Of a stretch of DNA of 48,107 nucleotides, positions 1-7,328 are shown piece after piece (position 1 is the stretch's first letter; every line of letters begins with the position of its first letter). A model generated the notes under the pieces. The model saw only the letters and a list, made by a program, of their open reading frames with translations. It ran no database searches and was not told the origin of the DNA. The translations under genes were made by a program, and so were the position numbers. Source of the stretch: an uncultured Sphingobacteriales bacterium (GTDB taxonomy: Bacteria; Bacteroidota; Bacteroidia; Chitinophagales; Chitinophagaceae); the NCBI GenBank assembly GCA_937991535.1, contig CALKHN010000011.1, positions 1 through 48,107 on the forward strand, read 5' to 3'.

Positions 1-3
1 TCG

Positions 4-28
4 GCGGTTCTTCGGAACCGCTTTTTTT
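4..28 (+). terminator. Rho-independent terminator of a gene left of the window
   Basis: A perfect 7-bp stem (GCGGTTC/GAACCGC) is closed by a UUCG tetraloop and followed by seven T residues. The T-tract is only on the + side, so it ends a rightward transcript that starts outside the window. Confidence 0.9.
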
Positions 29-84
29 ATGTTATTTTAGTCGGACAATAGTGATCTAAAATATGGTAAAATTATGTTCCGTTA

Positions 85-92
85 CAAAGATA
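85..92 (-). promoter_or_regulatory. Possible Bacteroidota -7 box facing left
   Basis: CAAAGATA on the + strand reads TATCTTTG on the minus strand, a perfect TAnnTTTG box. No convincing -33 TTG is visible. It would fire leftward out of the window, away from proline dehydrogenase. The 150 bases around it hold no gene. Confidence 0.35.
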
Positions 93-178
93 AATATTTA
101 ATAGCTAAGGGATAAAGCATACACGGATATGGGGAAACGTTGTTGAATGCAATGGCAAAACACAACAAATGGAAAAAC

Positions 179-1408
179 TCATGATTTCCTGCGTTTCAAT
201 TCTTTTTTGATCAGGCCCAGTTCCCTGCCTGTTTGCCCTGCTATGGAACTGTTTTCCTGAGCCCGCCGCATAAGGTAAGGCGCCACATCTTTAATAGGCC
301 CAAAAGGAAGGTATTTGCTTACCGAACAACCGGCTTTGGCGAGGTTAAAAGTTATGCAGTCACTCATGCCGTACAATTGTGAAAAATGAACATGCGGGTG
401 ATTCAATGACATTTTTTTTTGTTGAAGCAACTGTGCAGCATGCAAATTACTGTACTCATTGTGTGTAGCAACAACAACTGCAATCTTATTGATATGATCA
501 ATACAAAATGAAACAGCATCGTTGTAGTCTGCGTCGGTAGCCACTTTGTCTGGCTGTATGGGTGACGCATAACCCATCTTGTATGCCCGCTCTCTTTCTT
601 TTTCCATATAAGCCCCGCGAACCAGCTTAACACCCAGCATAAAGCCACGCTGTTCAGCCGCTTCAAGCGAATCTTTCAGAAAAGATAACCTGTCTGAACG
701 ATACAACTGAATGGTATTGTATACCACCACATGCTGTACATTAAACATTTCCATCATTAAAATGGTGATCACGTCAACAGGATCCTGGATCCAGGTTTCT
801 TCGGCATCAACCAGTACGCTAACTCCTTTTTCGGCTGCGGTCCTGCAAATCGTTTCCATTCTAGTTTGCACATTTTGCCATTCTGCCCGCTCTTCATCAC
901 TCAGCGATGCAACCGCTTTGGTATATCTTTTCATCAGGGAACCCTGGTGGTCTGAAACGGAAGAATCTAATTTTTCCAGTAAATCATACCTGGCAAAACC
1001 TGTTACTTTAACGCTGATGAATGGAATATTGGGCTGGGTGGAGGCATAATCAATCACCTTTATAAATTCTTCCATTGAATGGTCAAAAGCCGCTTCACCA
1101 TTTTCACCCCCTTCCACACCGTAATCGAGAATAACAAGCACGTTGTATTCACCTAATTTTTTTGCAACTCCAGCGGTTTCTTCCAGCGTTTCGCCACCCA
1201 CAAACTGCTCAAAAATGGTATGCCGTATTATCCCTTTAACGGGTAATCCCACTTTAATGGCCCAGGGTGTTAACCGGGTACCCCATTTTACCAGTAATGG
1301 GTATCCCATTGACGAAAAAAGATATTTCGCCTTTTTTAACTGCTTATCGGTTTTGTAAGCGAAGGCATTTTCAGTATTGTCAAATGAAATGGGAACGATA
1401 GTGTCCAA
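179..1408 (-). CDS. Proline dehydrogenase (monofunctional, FAD-dependent)
   Basis: Oxidises L-proline to pyrroline-5-carboxylate with FAD, the first step of proline catabolism. The 409-residue protein carries the PutA/ProDH TIM-barrel signatures in order: KVTGFARYDLL (about 134-144), VLVDAEETWIQ (198-208), GVKLVRGAYMEKER (259-272), ATHNEYS (314-320) and a C-terminal substrate-binding segment YLPFGPIKDVAPYLMRRAQEN (about 367-387). It is a stand-alone enzyme with no P5C dehydrogenase domain or neighbour. The start is a TTG at 1408. No ATG lies upstream before the stop, and the protein begins at the usual place relative to the conserved SFDNTE..F motif, so I keep it. A TACATTTG box lies just upstream. 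Confidence 0.93.
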   Translation of the reverse strand: MDTIVPISFDNTENAFAYKTDKQLKKAKYLFSSMGYPLLVKWGTRLTPWAIKVGLPVKGIIRHTIFEQFVGGETLEETAGVAKKLGEYNVLVILDYGVEGGENGEAAFDHSMEEFIKVIDYASTQPNIPFISVKVTGFARYDLLEKLDSSVSDHQGSLMKRYTKAVASLSDEERAEWQNVQTRMETICRTAAEKGVSVLVDAEETWIQDPVDVITILMMEMFNVQHVVVYNTIQLYRSDRLSFLKDSLEAAEQRGFMLGVKLVRGAYMEKERERAYKMGYASPIQPDKVATDADYNDAVSFCIDHINKIAVVVATHNEYSNLHAAQLLQQKKMSLNHPHVHFSQLYGMSDCITFNLAKAGCSVSKYLPFGPIKDVAPYLMRRAQENSSIAGQTGRELGLIKKELKRRKS

Positions 1409-1425
1409 AGCTGCATTATTTGCTC

Positions 1426-1433
1426 CAAATGTA
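1426..1433 (-). promoter_or_regulatory. -7 box for proline dehydrogenase
   Basis: CAAATGTA on + reads TACATTTG on the minus strand, a perfect TAnnTTTG box 17 bases upstream of the TTG start. It implies a 5' leader of only about 10 nt. No clear -33 TTG is seen. Confidence 0.5.
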
Positions 1434-1596
1434 AGGAATAGGGAACGGATTTTATTTTATGGGCGGGAAGTTCACCGGTACGAGCTGTTACAAGTTACAG
1501 GGTGCAGGGTAAATATTTCCCTGACAAAAAACTATAAACCACAAACTATAAGCTCCCTGTTTTGCTTATATTGCAGACTGGCCTAGGCACTATTAT

Positions 1597-2694
1597 ATGA
1601 AAATAACGCGCACCGTCATATACAAATTCAGCATCCCGATGCATCCTTTTACCATTGCCACCGGTACGATGCATTTTGCACAGAATATTTTTATACGGGT
1701 ATACACCGATGAAGGAATCTATGGTGTGGGGGAATGCTCAGCTTTTCCAATGATCGTTGGTGAAACGCAGGCAACCTGTTTCGAAATGGCTAAGGATTTC
1801 GCTTTGCTGTGGAAAAACAAAGACCCGTTGAATATACAGGAACGCATGAACGAGTTACATGCCTATACTGCATACAACACTACTGCCAAAAGCGCTTTTG
1901 ATATGGCGCTGTACGATATTAGCGCCAAAGCAGCAGGCAAGCCCCTGTACTCTTTTTTAGGAGGAAAGAAGAAAAGCATGGAAACAGATCTTACCATTGG
2001 TATTAATAGGCCTGAAGCCATGGCGGAAAAGGCGGTAGAGTTCAAAAACAGGGGTGTAAGGATAATTAAAGTAAAATTGGGCAGGACGCCGGAGGAAGAT
2101 ATAGAACGCATAAGGCAGATACGTGAAGCCATAGGCGATACTTTATTATTGCGTATAGATGCCAACCAGGGGTGGAGCAAAGACCAGGCGCAACTGGCTT
2201 TAACTGAATTAAGCCGGTACAATATTGAGTTTTGCGAACAGCCCATGCGCAGGCATGACGATCATTTTCTTCCTGAATTAAAACTCATTTCTCCTGTTCC
2301 CATTATGGCAGATGAAAGTGTCTTTGATCATCACGATGCGGAGCGAATCATAAAGAGCAACGGATGCAGTTATGTAAATATAAAGTTTGCAAAAAGCGGA
2401 GGAATCCTGGAAGCTCAAAAAATAAATGAAGTATGCCAGCATCACCATATTCCCTGCATGATGGGCGGCATGCTCGAAAGCCGCATTGCCCTCACCGCTT
2501 TTGCACATTTCGCCTCAGCTACGGAGAATATAAAGTTTTACGACATGGATACCTGTATGCTGGGACATAAGCTTGATCCGGTAACCGGCGGGGTAATCTA
2601 TAATAATTTTCACGTAGAGTTGCCGGAGGCCATTGGTATAGGCGCCGATGCAGATGAACGTTTTTTACTTGCCAATGAGCATGTTATCGTTTAA
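1597..2694 (+). CDS. Dipeptide epimerase (enolase superfamily, L-Ala-D/L-Glu type)
   Basis: Enolase-superfamily enzyme of the muconate-lactonising subgroup, probably an epimerase of L-Ala-L-Glu-like dipeptides in murein peptide salvage. Visible catalytic set: KVK acid/base motif (K158, K160), metal ligands D188 (RIDANQGW), E214 (EFCEQP) and D239 (IMADES), and the second base K263 (NIKFAKSGG). The C-terminal MGGMLESRIALTAFAHFA segment is typical. At 365 residues it is full length. The exact dipeptide specificity cannot be read from sequence. It lies alone between proline dehydrogenase (opposite strand) and small secreted proteins. Confidence 0.88.
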   Translation: MKITRTVIYKFSIPMHPFTIATGTMHFAQNIFIRVYTDEGIYGVGECSAFPMIVGETQATCFEMAKDFALLWKNKDPLNIQERMNELHAYTAYNTTAKSAFDMALYDISAKAAGKPLYSFLGGKKKSMETDLTIGINRPEAMAEKAVEFKNRGVRIIKVKLGRTPEEDIERIRQIREAIGDTLLLRIDANQGWSKDQAQLALTELSRYNIEFCEQPMRRHDDHFLPELKLISPVPIMADESVFDHHDAERIIKSNGCSYVNIKFAKSGGILEAQKINEVCQHHHIPCMMGGMLESRIALTAFAHFASATENIKFYDMDTCMLGHKLDPVTGGVIYNNFHVELPEAIGIGADADERFLLANEHVIV

Positions 2695-2746
2695 TTTATT
2701 ATGGTTACATTGAATTAAATCAGTTCTTTTAAAAAAATAATATAAA

Positions 2747-2781
2747 TTGTTGTGTCTGTTACAAGTCCGGGAATATCTTTG
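2747..2781 (+). promoter_or_regulatory. Bacteroidota-type promoter for the 2854 gene
   Basis: TATCTTTG at 2774-2781 is a perfect TAnnTTTG box. TTG at 2750-2752 lies 21 bases upstream as the -33 element. The predicted leader is about 65 nt. Confidence 0.55.
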
Positions 2782-2853
2782 AATATTGTTAACCCTTAAT
2801 TTTCCACGAAACGATAGCACTTTAAAAGAATAACCTACGAACCTTAACCCATT

Positions 2854-3423
2854 ATGAAAATGCCTTTTCTGCTATACTTATTAACAAGCATAATCATAAC
2901 CAAAACAATTGCGCAGCAAATCCCTGCACCGGCAGAGAATATAGAAGACAGCAGTAAAATTTATATTAAGCAGTTTACCAATACTATAAGTGGCGAGATT
3001 ACTTATAAGTCGCCCGTTTTTTTTGCCATTGGCGATAAGGAAGAAAGGCTAATTATCCAGTTAAACACTACTTCAGCTAAAGATCATATTCAAATTACTT
3101 TTTTAACTAATGATATAATTTGCAGCAAACAGGGCCAAAGTATAATTGTATTGATGAACGAGGATCATTCTTCCACCCTCCTAAACGCATTGCCTTCTAA
3201 CTGCAGAAATATGCAGGCCGCATTTATATCCAACAAAGGGGTACATTTACAGGACTTCAGTACCGATCAAACAGAAATTATGTTTTTGGGCTTTATCAAA
3301 ATAAACTCTTTTACCCTCCGGGATGAATCAAAAACCATTAAGTATCTCCTTGATAATCAAAGCGCTGAAAAATTTCGTGTAGCTTTTAAATGTTTTGAAA
3401 AGCTTACAGGTATGTGGAACTAA
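2854..3423 (+). CDS. Secreted protein of unknown function (189 aa)
   Basis: An N-terminal signal peptide (hydrophobic LLYLLTSIIITKTIA, cleavage before QQ about residue 21) is followed by a soluble domain of about 165 residues. Three cysteines occur in the mature part (near residues 91, 117 and 180). The order of predicted strands (FTNTISGEITYKSPVFFAIGD, ERLIIQLNTT, DHIQITFLTNDIICS) suggests a beta-rich fold. I do not recognise a family. Its own promoter lies upstream, and a basic mini-ORF starts 5 bases after its stop. Confidence 0.75.
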   Translation: MKMPFLLYLLTSIIITKTIAQQIPAPAENIEDSSKIYIKQFTNTISGEITYKSPVFFAIGDKEERLIIQLNTTSAKDHIQITFLTNDIICSKQGQSIIVLMNEDHSSTLLNALPSNCRNMQAAFISNKGVHLQDFSTDQTEIMFLGFIKINSFTLRDESKTIKYLLDNQSAEKFRVAFKCFEKLTGMWN

Positions 3424-3428
3424 AGCAT

Positions 3429-3560
3429 ATGGAAAAATGTAAATCAAAAATCATCCACAAATCAGGTAAAGGGTTCCCCAATAAAAAACAAAATAAAGCT
3501 CCCGGTAACTATTTATTCACATCCACCGGCCGAAAAAAAAATAAGTGGTACGATAATTAA
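3429..3560 (+). CDS. Possible small basic protein (43 aa)
   Basis: An ATG-initiated frame of 43 codons begins 5 bases after the preceding stop codon and ends in TAA 28 bases before the next gene. The product starts MEKCKSKIIHKSGKG and ends TGRKKNKWYDN, with about 12 lysines or arginines and no hydrophobic segment. The tight spacing argues for co-translation; the A-rich composition could equally produce it by chance. No family recognised. Confidence 0.3.
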   Translation: MEKCKSKIIHKSGKGFPNKKQNKAPGNYLFTSTGRKKNKWYDN

Positions 3561-3588
3561 TGTATATTGTTTATAAAAGGAATTTGCC

Positions 3589-3987
3589 ATGATGAAAATA
3601 TTGATCATTCTGCTTATAGTAGTAGGGCCGGCAACGGGTTTTTGTCAGTCTTATCCCAAACAGATAATTAAAGTGGCAGGCATCAATTTACAACAAGTGA
3701 TCAGGGGTTTTTTGGATGCAGGTTATTCCATAGAAAAAAGTGAGGCCTCCATGAGTATAATTGTTACCCATTTAAAAGAAGCGAAAAAAGCAAATGTAGC
3801 CACACTTTTAAAAGCAAAAATCCAGGATGGTAATCTGATATTATCAGGAGAATATACGGTGCCGGGAAAAGATGAAAATCCTTCTCCGATTACAGATGCG
3901 GGAGATCCGGGAAGTCCGTGCAATGAATCCTGGCAGATGATGCACGATTTTGCACAATCATTTAAAAAGCCAATGGAAGTTCAGTGA
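3589..3987 (+). CDS. Secreted protein of unknown function (132 aa)
   Basis: A classic signal peptide (MMKILIILLIVVGPATGFCQS, cleavage after about residue 19) precedes a small mature domain of about 110 residues with one Cys (in SPCNESW). It starts with two consecutive ATG codons and follows the previous gene on the same strand, so the two secreted proteins and the mini-ORF between them may be co-expressed. The conserved-looking core is VAGINLQQVIRGFLDAGYSIEKSE. Function unknown. Confidence 0.7.
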   Translation: MMKILIILLIVVGPATGFCQSYPKQIIKVAGINLQQVIRGFLDAGYSIEKSEASMSIIVTHLKEAKKANVATLLKAKIQDGNLILSGEYTVPGKDENPSPITDAGDPGSPCNESWQMMHDFAQSFKKPMEVQ

Positions 3988-4039
3988 ATTACTGCTGTGA
4001 ATTTAAAGAACAACAAACCACAAATCCCAAACTATAAAT

Positions 4040-5137
4040 TTAATATCCTTTAACCATAAATACACACTCTTCAATCTTCTTTACCTGCTGGGTTCTGTCT
4101 ATATTCTTTAACGTTGAAACGGATGGCAATTTTATATTATGAATACCAGCACTGTCTTTTTTCAGGTTATCCAGCGCACTAAAAATATTTTTAGATTTGA
4201 TAGCGAAAACAACACCATCCGCACTTGTTTGGCGGGTACTTAATATACCAATTACTTCTCCATCTTTATTGATAACCGGTCCACCGCTGTTTCCCGGGTT
4301 GGCAGAAATAGATATCTGGCAGGTGAGCGTATCGCCGTTAAAGCCGGTTTTTGCGCTTAGGTAACCTTCGCCATACACGATTTCTTCCCTGGGGTACCCT
4401 AAAGTAAAAATAGGCTCAGCAAGGTCAACAGCCGATTTTTTTTTGATGTTATAAGGAAGGGCGTTCAAAGGCTTATAGAGGCTATCGCTGATCTTAAGGA
4501 TCGCAATATCTAAGCTATCATCTGAAAATATTGTTACAGCGCTTAATTCAACACCCGATTTACTTTGTACAGTAACTTTTTCTGCTTTGTTTACCACATG
4601 CGCGTTCGTTACCAGATACCCTTTAGCATCAATTAAAAAGCCCGTTCCGCCAAACTTTGCGGGGATACCGGGAATTTCGATTTTATTCTTCACATCGGTT
4701 AATTCGCGGCGGGTATGATTTTGATTTTTTTCCAGAATATCAATCTTTCGTCCCAGGTTTTCTATTTGTGCTTTATCGGTTTTGGGTGTTAATGAGTTAA
4801 TCATACCGCTTATAATCAATGCGGTTATCCCTGCTATTGAAGCTGCAACGGCTATCGTTTTTCTGGAGCGGTTCCATAAGTAAACAAGTTTATTGCCACC
4901 AAATTTCTTAATTTTTCCTTCTGTTACTAACTTATTGTGTACTTCCTCTAAGGATGAGCGATACTGTTTATCCTGTTCAAACCGCTCCATCTGATTAATA
5001 AAGAAATGATGCTCTACAACCAACTGGTCAACATCGGGATGGGTTCTGCGTAATTCCTGGAACAATATTTTTTCTTCCTCCGACAATTCACCCTGGAGGT
5101 AACGTTCCACCATTTCAAGTAAACGAATGTCATTCAT
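4040..5137 (-). CDS. Membrane-anchored trypsin-like serine protease with anti-sigma-like N-terminus
   Basis: Residues 1-70 (MVERYLQGELSEEEKILFQELRR...) resemble the cytoplasmic sigma-binding part of Bacteroidota anti-sigma factors. A transmembrane helix follows at about 93-115 (TIAVAASIAGITALIIS), then a short coiled coil (about 123-152) and a periplasmic trypsin-fold domain with the full triad: H180 (VTNAHVV), D210 (LDIAILKI) and S284 (GNSGGPV). There is no PDZ domain. Its ATG overlaps the TGA of the ECF sigma gene (ATGA), so the two are translationally coupled. Inference: the protein holds the sigma factor at the membrane and links periplasmic proteolysis to its release. Confidence 0.85.
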   Translation of the reverse strand: MNDIRLLEMVERYLQGELSEEEKILFQELRRTHPDVDQLVVEHHFFINQMERFEQDKQYRSSLEEVHNKLVTEGKIKKFGGNKLVYLWNRSRKTIAVAASIAGITALIISGMINSLTPKTDKAQIENLGRKIDILEKNQNHTRRELTDVKNKIEIPGIPAKFGGTGFLIDAKGYLVTNAHVVNKAEKVTVQSKSGVELSAVTIFSDDSLDIAILKISDSLYKPLNALPYNIKKKSAVDLAEPIFTLGYPREEIVYGEGYLSAKTGFNGDTLTCQISISANPGNSGGPVINKDGEVIGILSTRQTSADGVVFAIKSKNIFSALDNLKKDSAGIHNIKLPSVSTLKNIDRTQQVKKIEECVFMVKGY

Positions 5138-5703
5138 TTGTTACCATTTTTATACTGTTCGAAAAATAGCTTTCGCAGCCTTATCAGGCATTTGTATTTC
5201 TGGTTTTTTGCATTATCAGAATTGGTATACCCGAAAGCTTCCGCTATTTCCTGCATATTTTGTTTATGTATATAATAGGCTTCCAGCAAACTTTTACAGG
5301 GTTCGCCAATATTTGTCATCGCATGCTCCATCATCCTAAGCTCCTTGTTTCTCTTTTCATGCTCTCCTAAATCTGCCTCCACATATACCGTTTCTTCAAA
5401 TCCGTTGCTTTGCAACTCATAGCGGCTGTTTTTTTGTAACCGTTTGAGCCATAATCGTTTACTAACCGAATACAAATAGGTTCCGACCTGGCAATTCAAC
5501 TCAAATACACCTGATTTAGCTTTTTCATATAATACAATCAAAGCTTCCTGAAAAATGTCTTTTGCATCATCCTCCGTTCCATTATTATTCAAAACCAGGC
5601 TTTGAATAGTTCCATAGTTATCCTTGTATATTGCTTCAATGGCATTTTTATCGTTGACCGACAGCGCTTTGATTAATTCTTGTTCCTTAAGATTACTGTT
5701 CAC
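5134..5703 (-). CDS. ECF-type RNA polymerase sigma factor
   Basis: A sigma-70 family protein of the extracytoplasmic-function class. Region 2 is seen in AIEAIYKDNYG...DDAKDIFQEALIVLYEKA, with the core-binding DIFQEAL motif and promoter-melting helix (YLYSVSKRLWLKRL). Region 4 is at the C-terminus (LEAYYIHKQNMQEIAEAFGY...KYKCLIRLRKLF). I place the start at GTG 5703 (giving MNSNLKEQELIKAL...). A longer frame to a TTG at 5745 adds 14 residues that look unlike sigma factors. It overlaps the protease gene by 4 bases. Inverted GGTAACCC repeats just upstream suggest autoregulation. Confidence 0.88.
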   Translation of the reverse strand: MNSNLKEQELIKALSVNDKNAIEAIYKDNYGTIQSLVLNNNGTEDDAKDIFQEALIVLYEKAKSGVFELNCQVGTYLYSVSKRLWLKRLQKNSRYELQSNGFEETVYVEADLGEHEKRNKELRMMEHAMTNIGEPCKSLLEAYYIHKQNMQEIAEAFGYTNSDNAKNQKYKCLIRLRKLFFEQYKNGNK

Positions 5704-5735
5704 TAAGCTGATATTAATACTATAATGCCATAATT

Positions 5736-5783
5736 GGTAACCCAAAATTGGGTAAAAAATAATTTAAAAAAAACCGGGTTACC
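5736..5783. promoter_or_regulatory. Inverted GGTAACCC repeats upstream of the ECF sigma gene
   Basis: GGTAACCC (5736-5743) and its exact reverse complement GGGTTACC (5776-5783) flank a third partial copy, GGGTAA (5750-5755). Together they span the region where a promoter for the sigma gene should lie. The minus-strand GGTAACC copy could be a -35 element read by the ECF sigma itself. Confidence 0.45.
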
Positions 5784-5843
5784 TTTTTTTCACTTTTGTA
5801 TTAAAGATAGATTTCATTATCAAACTATTCAAAAACATTAAGA

Positions 5844-6053
5844 ATGAAAAAGTTACTCGTTATTTTGGCTATAGGCGCTTTTGCAGCCTGCAACAACGCA
5901 TCTGATTCTGCTGAAGCTACTGTTGACAGCGTAAAAACTGCTGCGGAAGCTACTATTGAAAGCACGCAAAATGCTGCAGAAGCTACTATAGACAGTACAA
6001 AGAGCGCTGTAGATGCTGTTGTTGATTCTGTTAAAGAAGCAACCAAGCAATAA
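5844..6053 (+). CDS. Small lipoprotein made of four 11-residue repeats
   Basis: 69 residues. A lipoprotein signal ends in the lipobox GAFAAC (Cys16). The mature chain is almost entirely four tandem hendecads: AEATVDSVKTA, AEATIESTQNA, AEATIDSTKSA and VDAVVDSVKEA, encoded by four diverged 33-bp repeats. Such 11-mer patterns form long amphipathic or coiled helices, as in LEA- and apolipoprotein-like proteins. It is divergent from the ECF sigma gene and followed by a strong terminator, so it is a monocistronic gene, perhaps abundant. Function unknown; an envelope spacer or membrane-surface helix is plausible. Confidence 0.85.
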   Translation: MKKLLVILAIGAFAACNNASDSAEATVDSVKTAAEATIESTQNAAEATIDSTKSAVDAVVDSVKEATKQ

Positions 6054-6093
6054 GCGATTTCAAGTTTTTTTTATATGGCAAGCAATCGTTGAG

Positions 6094-6123
6094 GCCACTC
6101 CTGTTCAGGAGTGGCATTTTTTT
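6094..6123 (+). terminator. Strong Rho-independent terminator of the repeat lipoprotein
   Basis: A perfect 9-bp stem (GCCACTCCT/AGGAGTGGC) with a GTTC loop is followed by A and seven T residues. Confidence 0.95.
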
Positions 6124-6165
6124 GAAAAATTGCGCTCTAAATATTTATTTAATTATTTTTAGTCT

Positions 6166-6173
6166 TACATTTG
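6166..6173 (+). promoter_or_regulatory. -7 box of the aromatic operon leader
   Basis: TACATTTG is a perfect TAnnTTTG box only 7 bases before the leader-peptide ATG at 6181. The predicted transcript would begin at or within a few bases of that ATG, making the leader peptide nearly leaderless. Confidence 0.7.
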
Positions 6174-6180
6174 CGCTGTA

Positions 6181-6267
6181 ATGAATACAACAAAGGCATA
6201 CGGTTTCTTCTATTTTTATTTCTACTTTACAGGCAGACCGGGATTGCTATTGTTGAAAAATAAGTAA
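6181..6267 (+). CDS. Phe/Tyr-rich leader peptide of an attenuator (28 aa)
   Basis: An ATG frame of 28 codons ends in TAA at 6265-6267. The peptide begins MNTTKAYG, continues with an uninterrupted FFYFYFYF run (residues 9-16; Tyr7 precedes it) and ends TGRPGLLLLKNK. Nine of the ten residues from 7 to 16 are Phe or Tyr, the end products of the pathway encoded just downstream. This is the hallmark of a translation-coupled transcription attenuator. The peptide itself is presumably a sensor only: its translation rate reports charged tRNA-Phe and tRNA-Tyr. The stop codon lies 24 bases before the terminator stem. Confidence 0.88.
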   Translation: MNTTKAYGFFYFYFYFTGRPGLLLLKNK

Positions 6268-6317
6268 AAACAAAAAATTCAGCATACACAGTCCCGGCTT
6301 AAAACCGGGATTTTTTT
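6238..6317 (+). promoter_or_regulatory. Phe/Tyr transcription attenuator (antiterminator and terminator)
   Basis: The terminator is TCCCGG (6292-6297), a 7-nt loop, CCGGGA (6305-6310), then seven T (6311-6317). The 3' arm ACCGGGA is duplicated exactly inside the leader-peptide gene (6237-6243), 9 bases after the last Phe codon. That copy can pair with 6292-6297 instead. A ribosome stalled in the Phe/Tyr run would leave it free and so prevent the terminator; a ribosome reaching the stop codon would cover it and let the terminator form. The pheA start is 30 bases after the T-tract. Confidence 0.82.
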
Positions 6318-6347
6318 ATGGCTTTTTGACAAGAAATATCCAAATAT

Positions 6348-7280
6348 ATGAGTAATTATAATAATGTTACACAGTCCAAAACAGCAGCTTCAGGAGATAA
6401 CCTTGCGATGGTTGATCATGATCAGGAAGATGCACCGGAAGAAGACAGACCTGTACTGGTATCTATACAGGGTTATGAAGGAAGTTTTCACCAGTCAGCG
6501 GCACAGCATTTTTTTGGCAAAAAAACATCTGTAATTTGTTGCTCCACTTTTGGAGAAGTGGTTAAACAGGCCACCAACAAAAAAGAAAGCGATGGTGGTG
6601 TAATGGCAATTGAAAACTCTATTGCCGGAAGTATTTTACCCAACTATAATCTGTTACAAAAAAGTAAGCTTAAAGTTATTGGTGAAGTATACCTGCAGAT
6701 CAAACAAAATTTATTGGTTAACCCTGGTACACAATTAGACGATATCAAAGAAGTTCATTCGCATCCAATGGCTATTCAGCAATGCCTTGAATACCTTGAA
6801 AGGTACAACTGGAAACTTGTTGAAACGGAAGATACCGCATTAAGCGCGAAACATATTCACCAGCATAAAAGCAAACACATTGCGGCTATCGCCAGTACGC
6901 TGGCAGCCAGCTTATACAATCTGGATGTGCTTGCACCCGATATTCACACGCTAACGAACAACTATACCCGTTTCTTAATATTACAGCATGAAGACCTGGC
7001 ACAGGTAATTGAAAATGCCAATAAAGCTTCTGTGAATTTCCATACCGATCACTCTATGGGCAGCCTGGCCAAAGTGCTAACAAAAATTGCTGAAGGAGGA
7101 ATCAACCTCAGTAAATTGCAAAGCTCTCCTATCCCGGGATCCGACTTCAGATACTCTTTTCATGCCGATATGGAATTTGACTCGCTGAGCCAGTTTTACC
7201 AGGTGATAAAAGACATAAAAGGCCTTACGGAAGATTTAAAAATTTATGGAGTATACCGAAAGGGGAAACATTATTCTTAA
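6348..7280 (+). CDS. pheA: Prephenate dehydratase with C-terminal ACT domain
   Basis: Converts prephenate to phenylpyruvate, the committed step to phenylalanine. The catalytic domain runs from about residue 37 (VSIQGYEGSFHQSAAQ) to the conserved NNYTRF motif (about 204-209), whose Thr-Arg-Phe binds prephenate. An ACT domain follows (about 228-306, ASVNFHTDHSMGSLAKVL). In it, the ESRP motif that binds Phe in other bacteria reads QSSP here, so allosteric control may differ. There is no chorismate mutase domain; that activity is fused to DAHP synthase downstream. The N-terminal 35 residues are acidic and poorly conserved, so a start at the internal Met22 is possible. First gene after the attenuator. 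Confidence 0.93.
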   Translation: MSNYNNVTQSKTAASGDNLAMVDHDQEDAPEEDRPVLVSIQGYEGSFHQSAAQHFFGKKTSVICCSTFGEVVKQATNKKESDGGVMAIENSIAGSILPNYNLLQKSKLKVIGEVYLQIKQNLLVNPGTQLDDIKEVHSHPMAIQQCLEYLERYNWKLVETEDTALSAKHIHQHKSKHIAAIASTLAASLYNLDVLAPDIHTLTNNYTRFLILQHEDLAQVIENANKASVNFHTDHSMGSLAKVLTKIAEGGINLSKLQSSPIPGSDFRYSFHADMEFDSLSQFYQVIKDIKGLTEDLKIYGVYRKGKHYS

Positions 7281-7328
7281 CAATAACTTTTACCCACTTA
7301 AAACTTACAAGTACTACTTACCACTATT

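Noticed and set aside
1470..1560. Direct-repeat-like runs (ACTATAA, CCACAAA, TTACA) before the epimerase gene, with similar words near 4010
   Set aside because: Short, degenerate and low in complexity. They resemble decayed intergenic filler and I could not define a repeat unit.
5694..5745. Longer ECF sigma start at TTG 5745
   Set aside because: It adds 14 residues unlike any sigma N-terminus and would overlap the inverted-repeat promoter region. GTG 5703 fits better.
5825..6050. Two overlapping minus-strand open frames opposite the repeat lipoprotein
   Set aside because: They exist only because the 33-bp repeats keep all frames open. No start context or conserved pattern; the + frame has a perfect lipoprotein signal.
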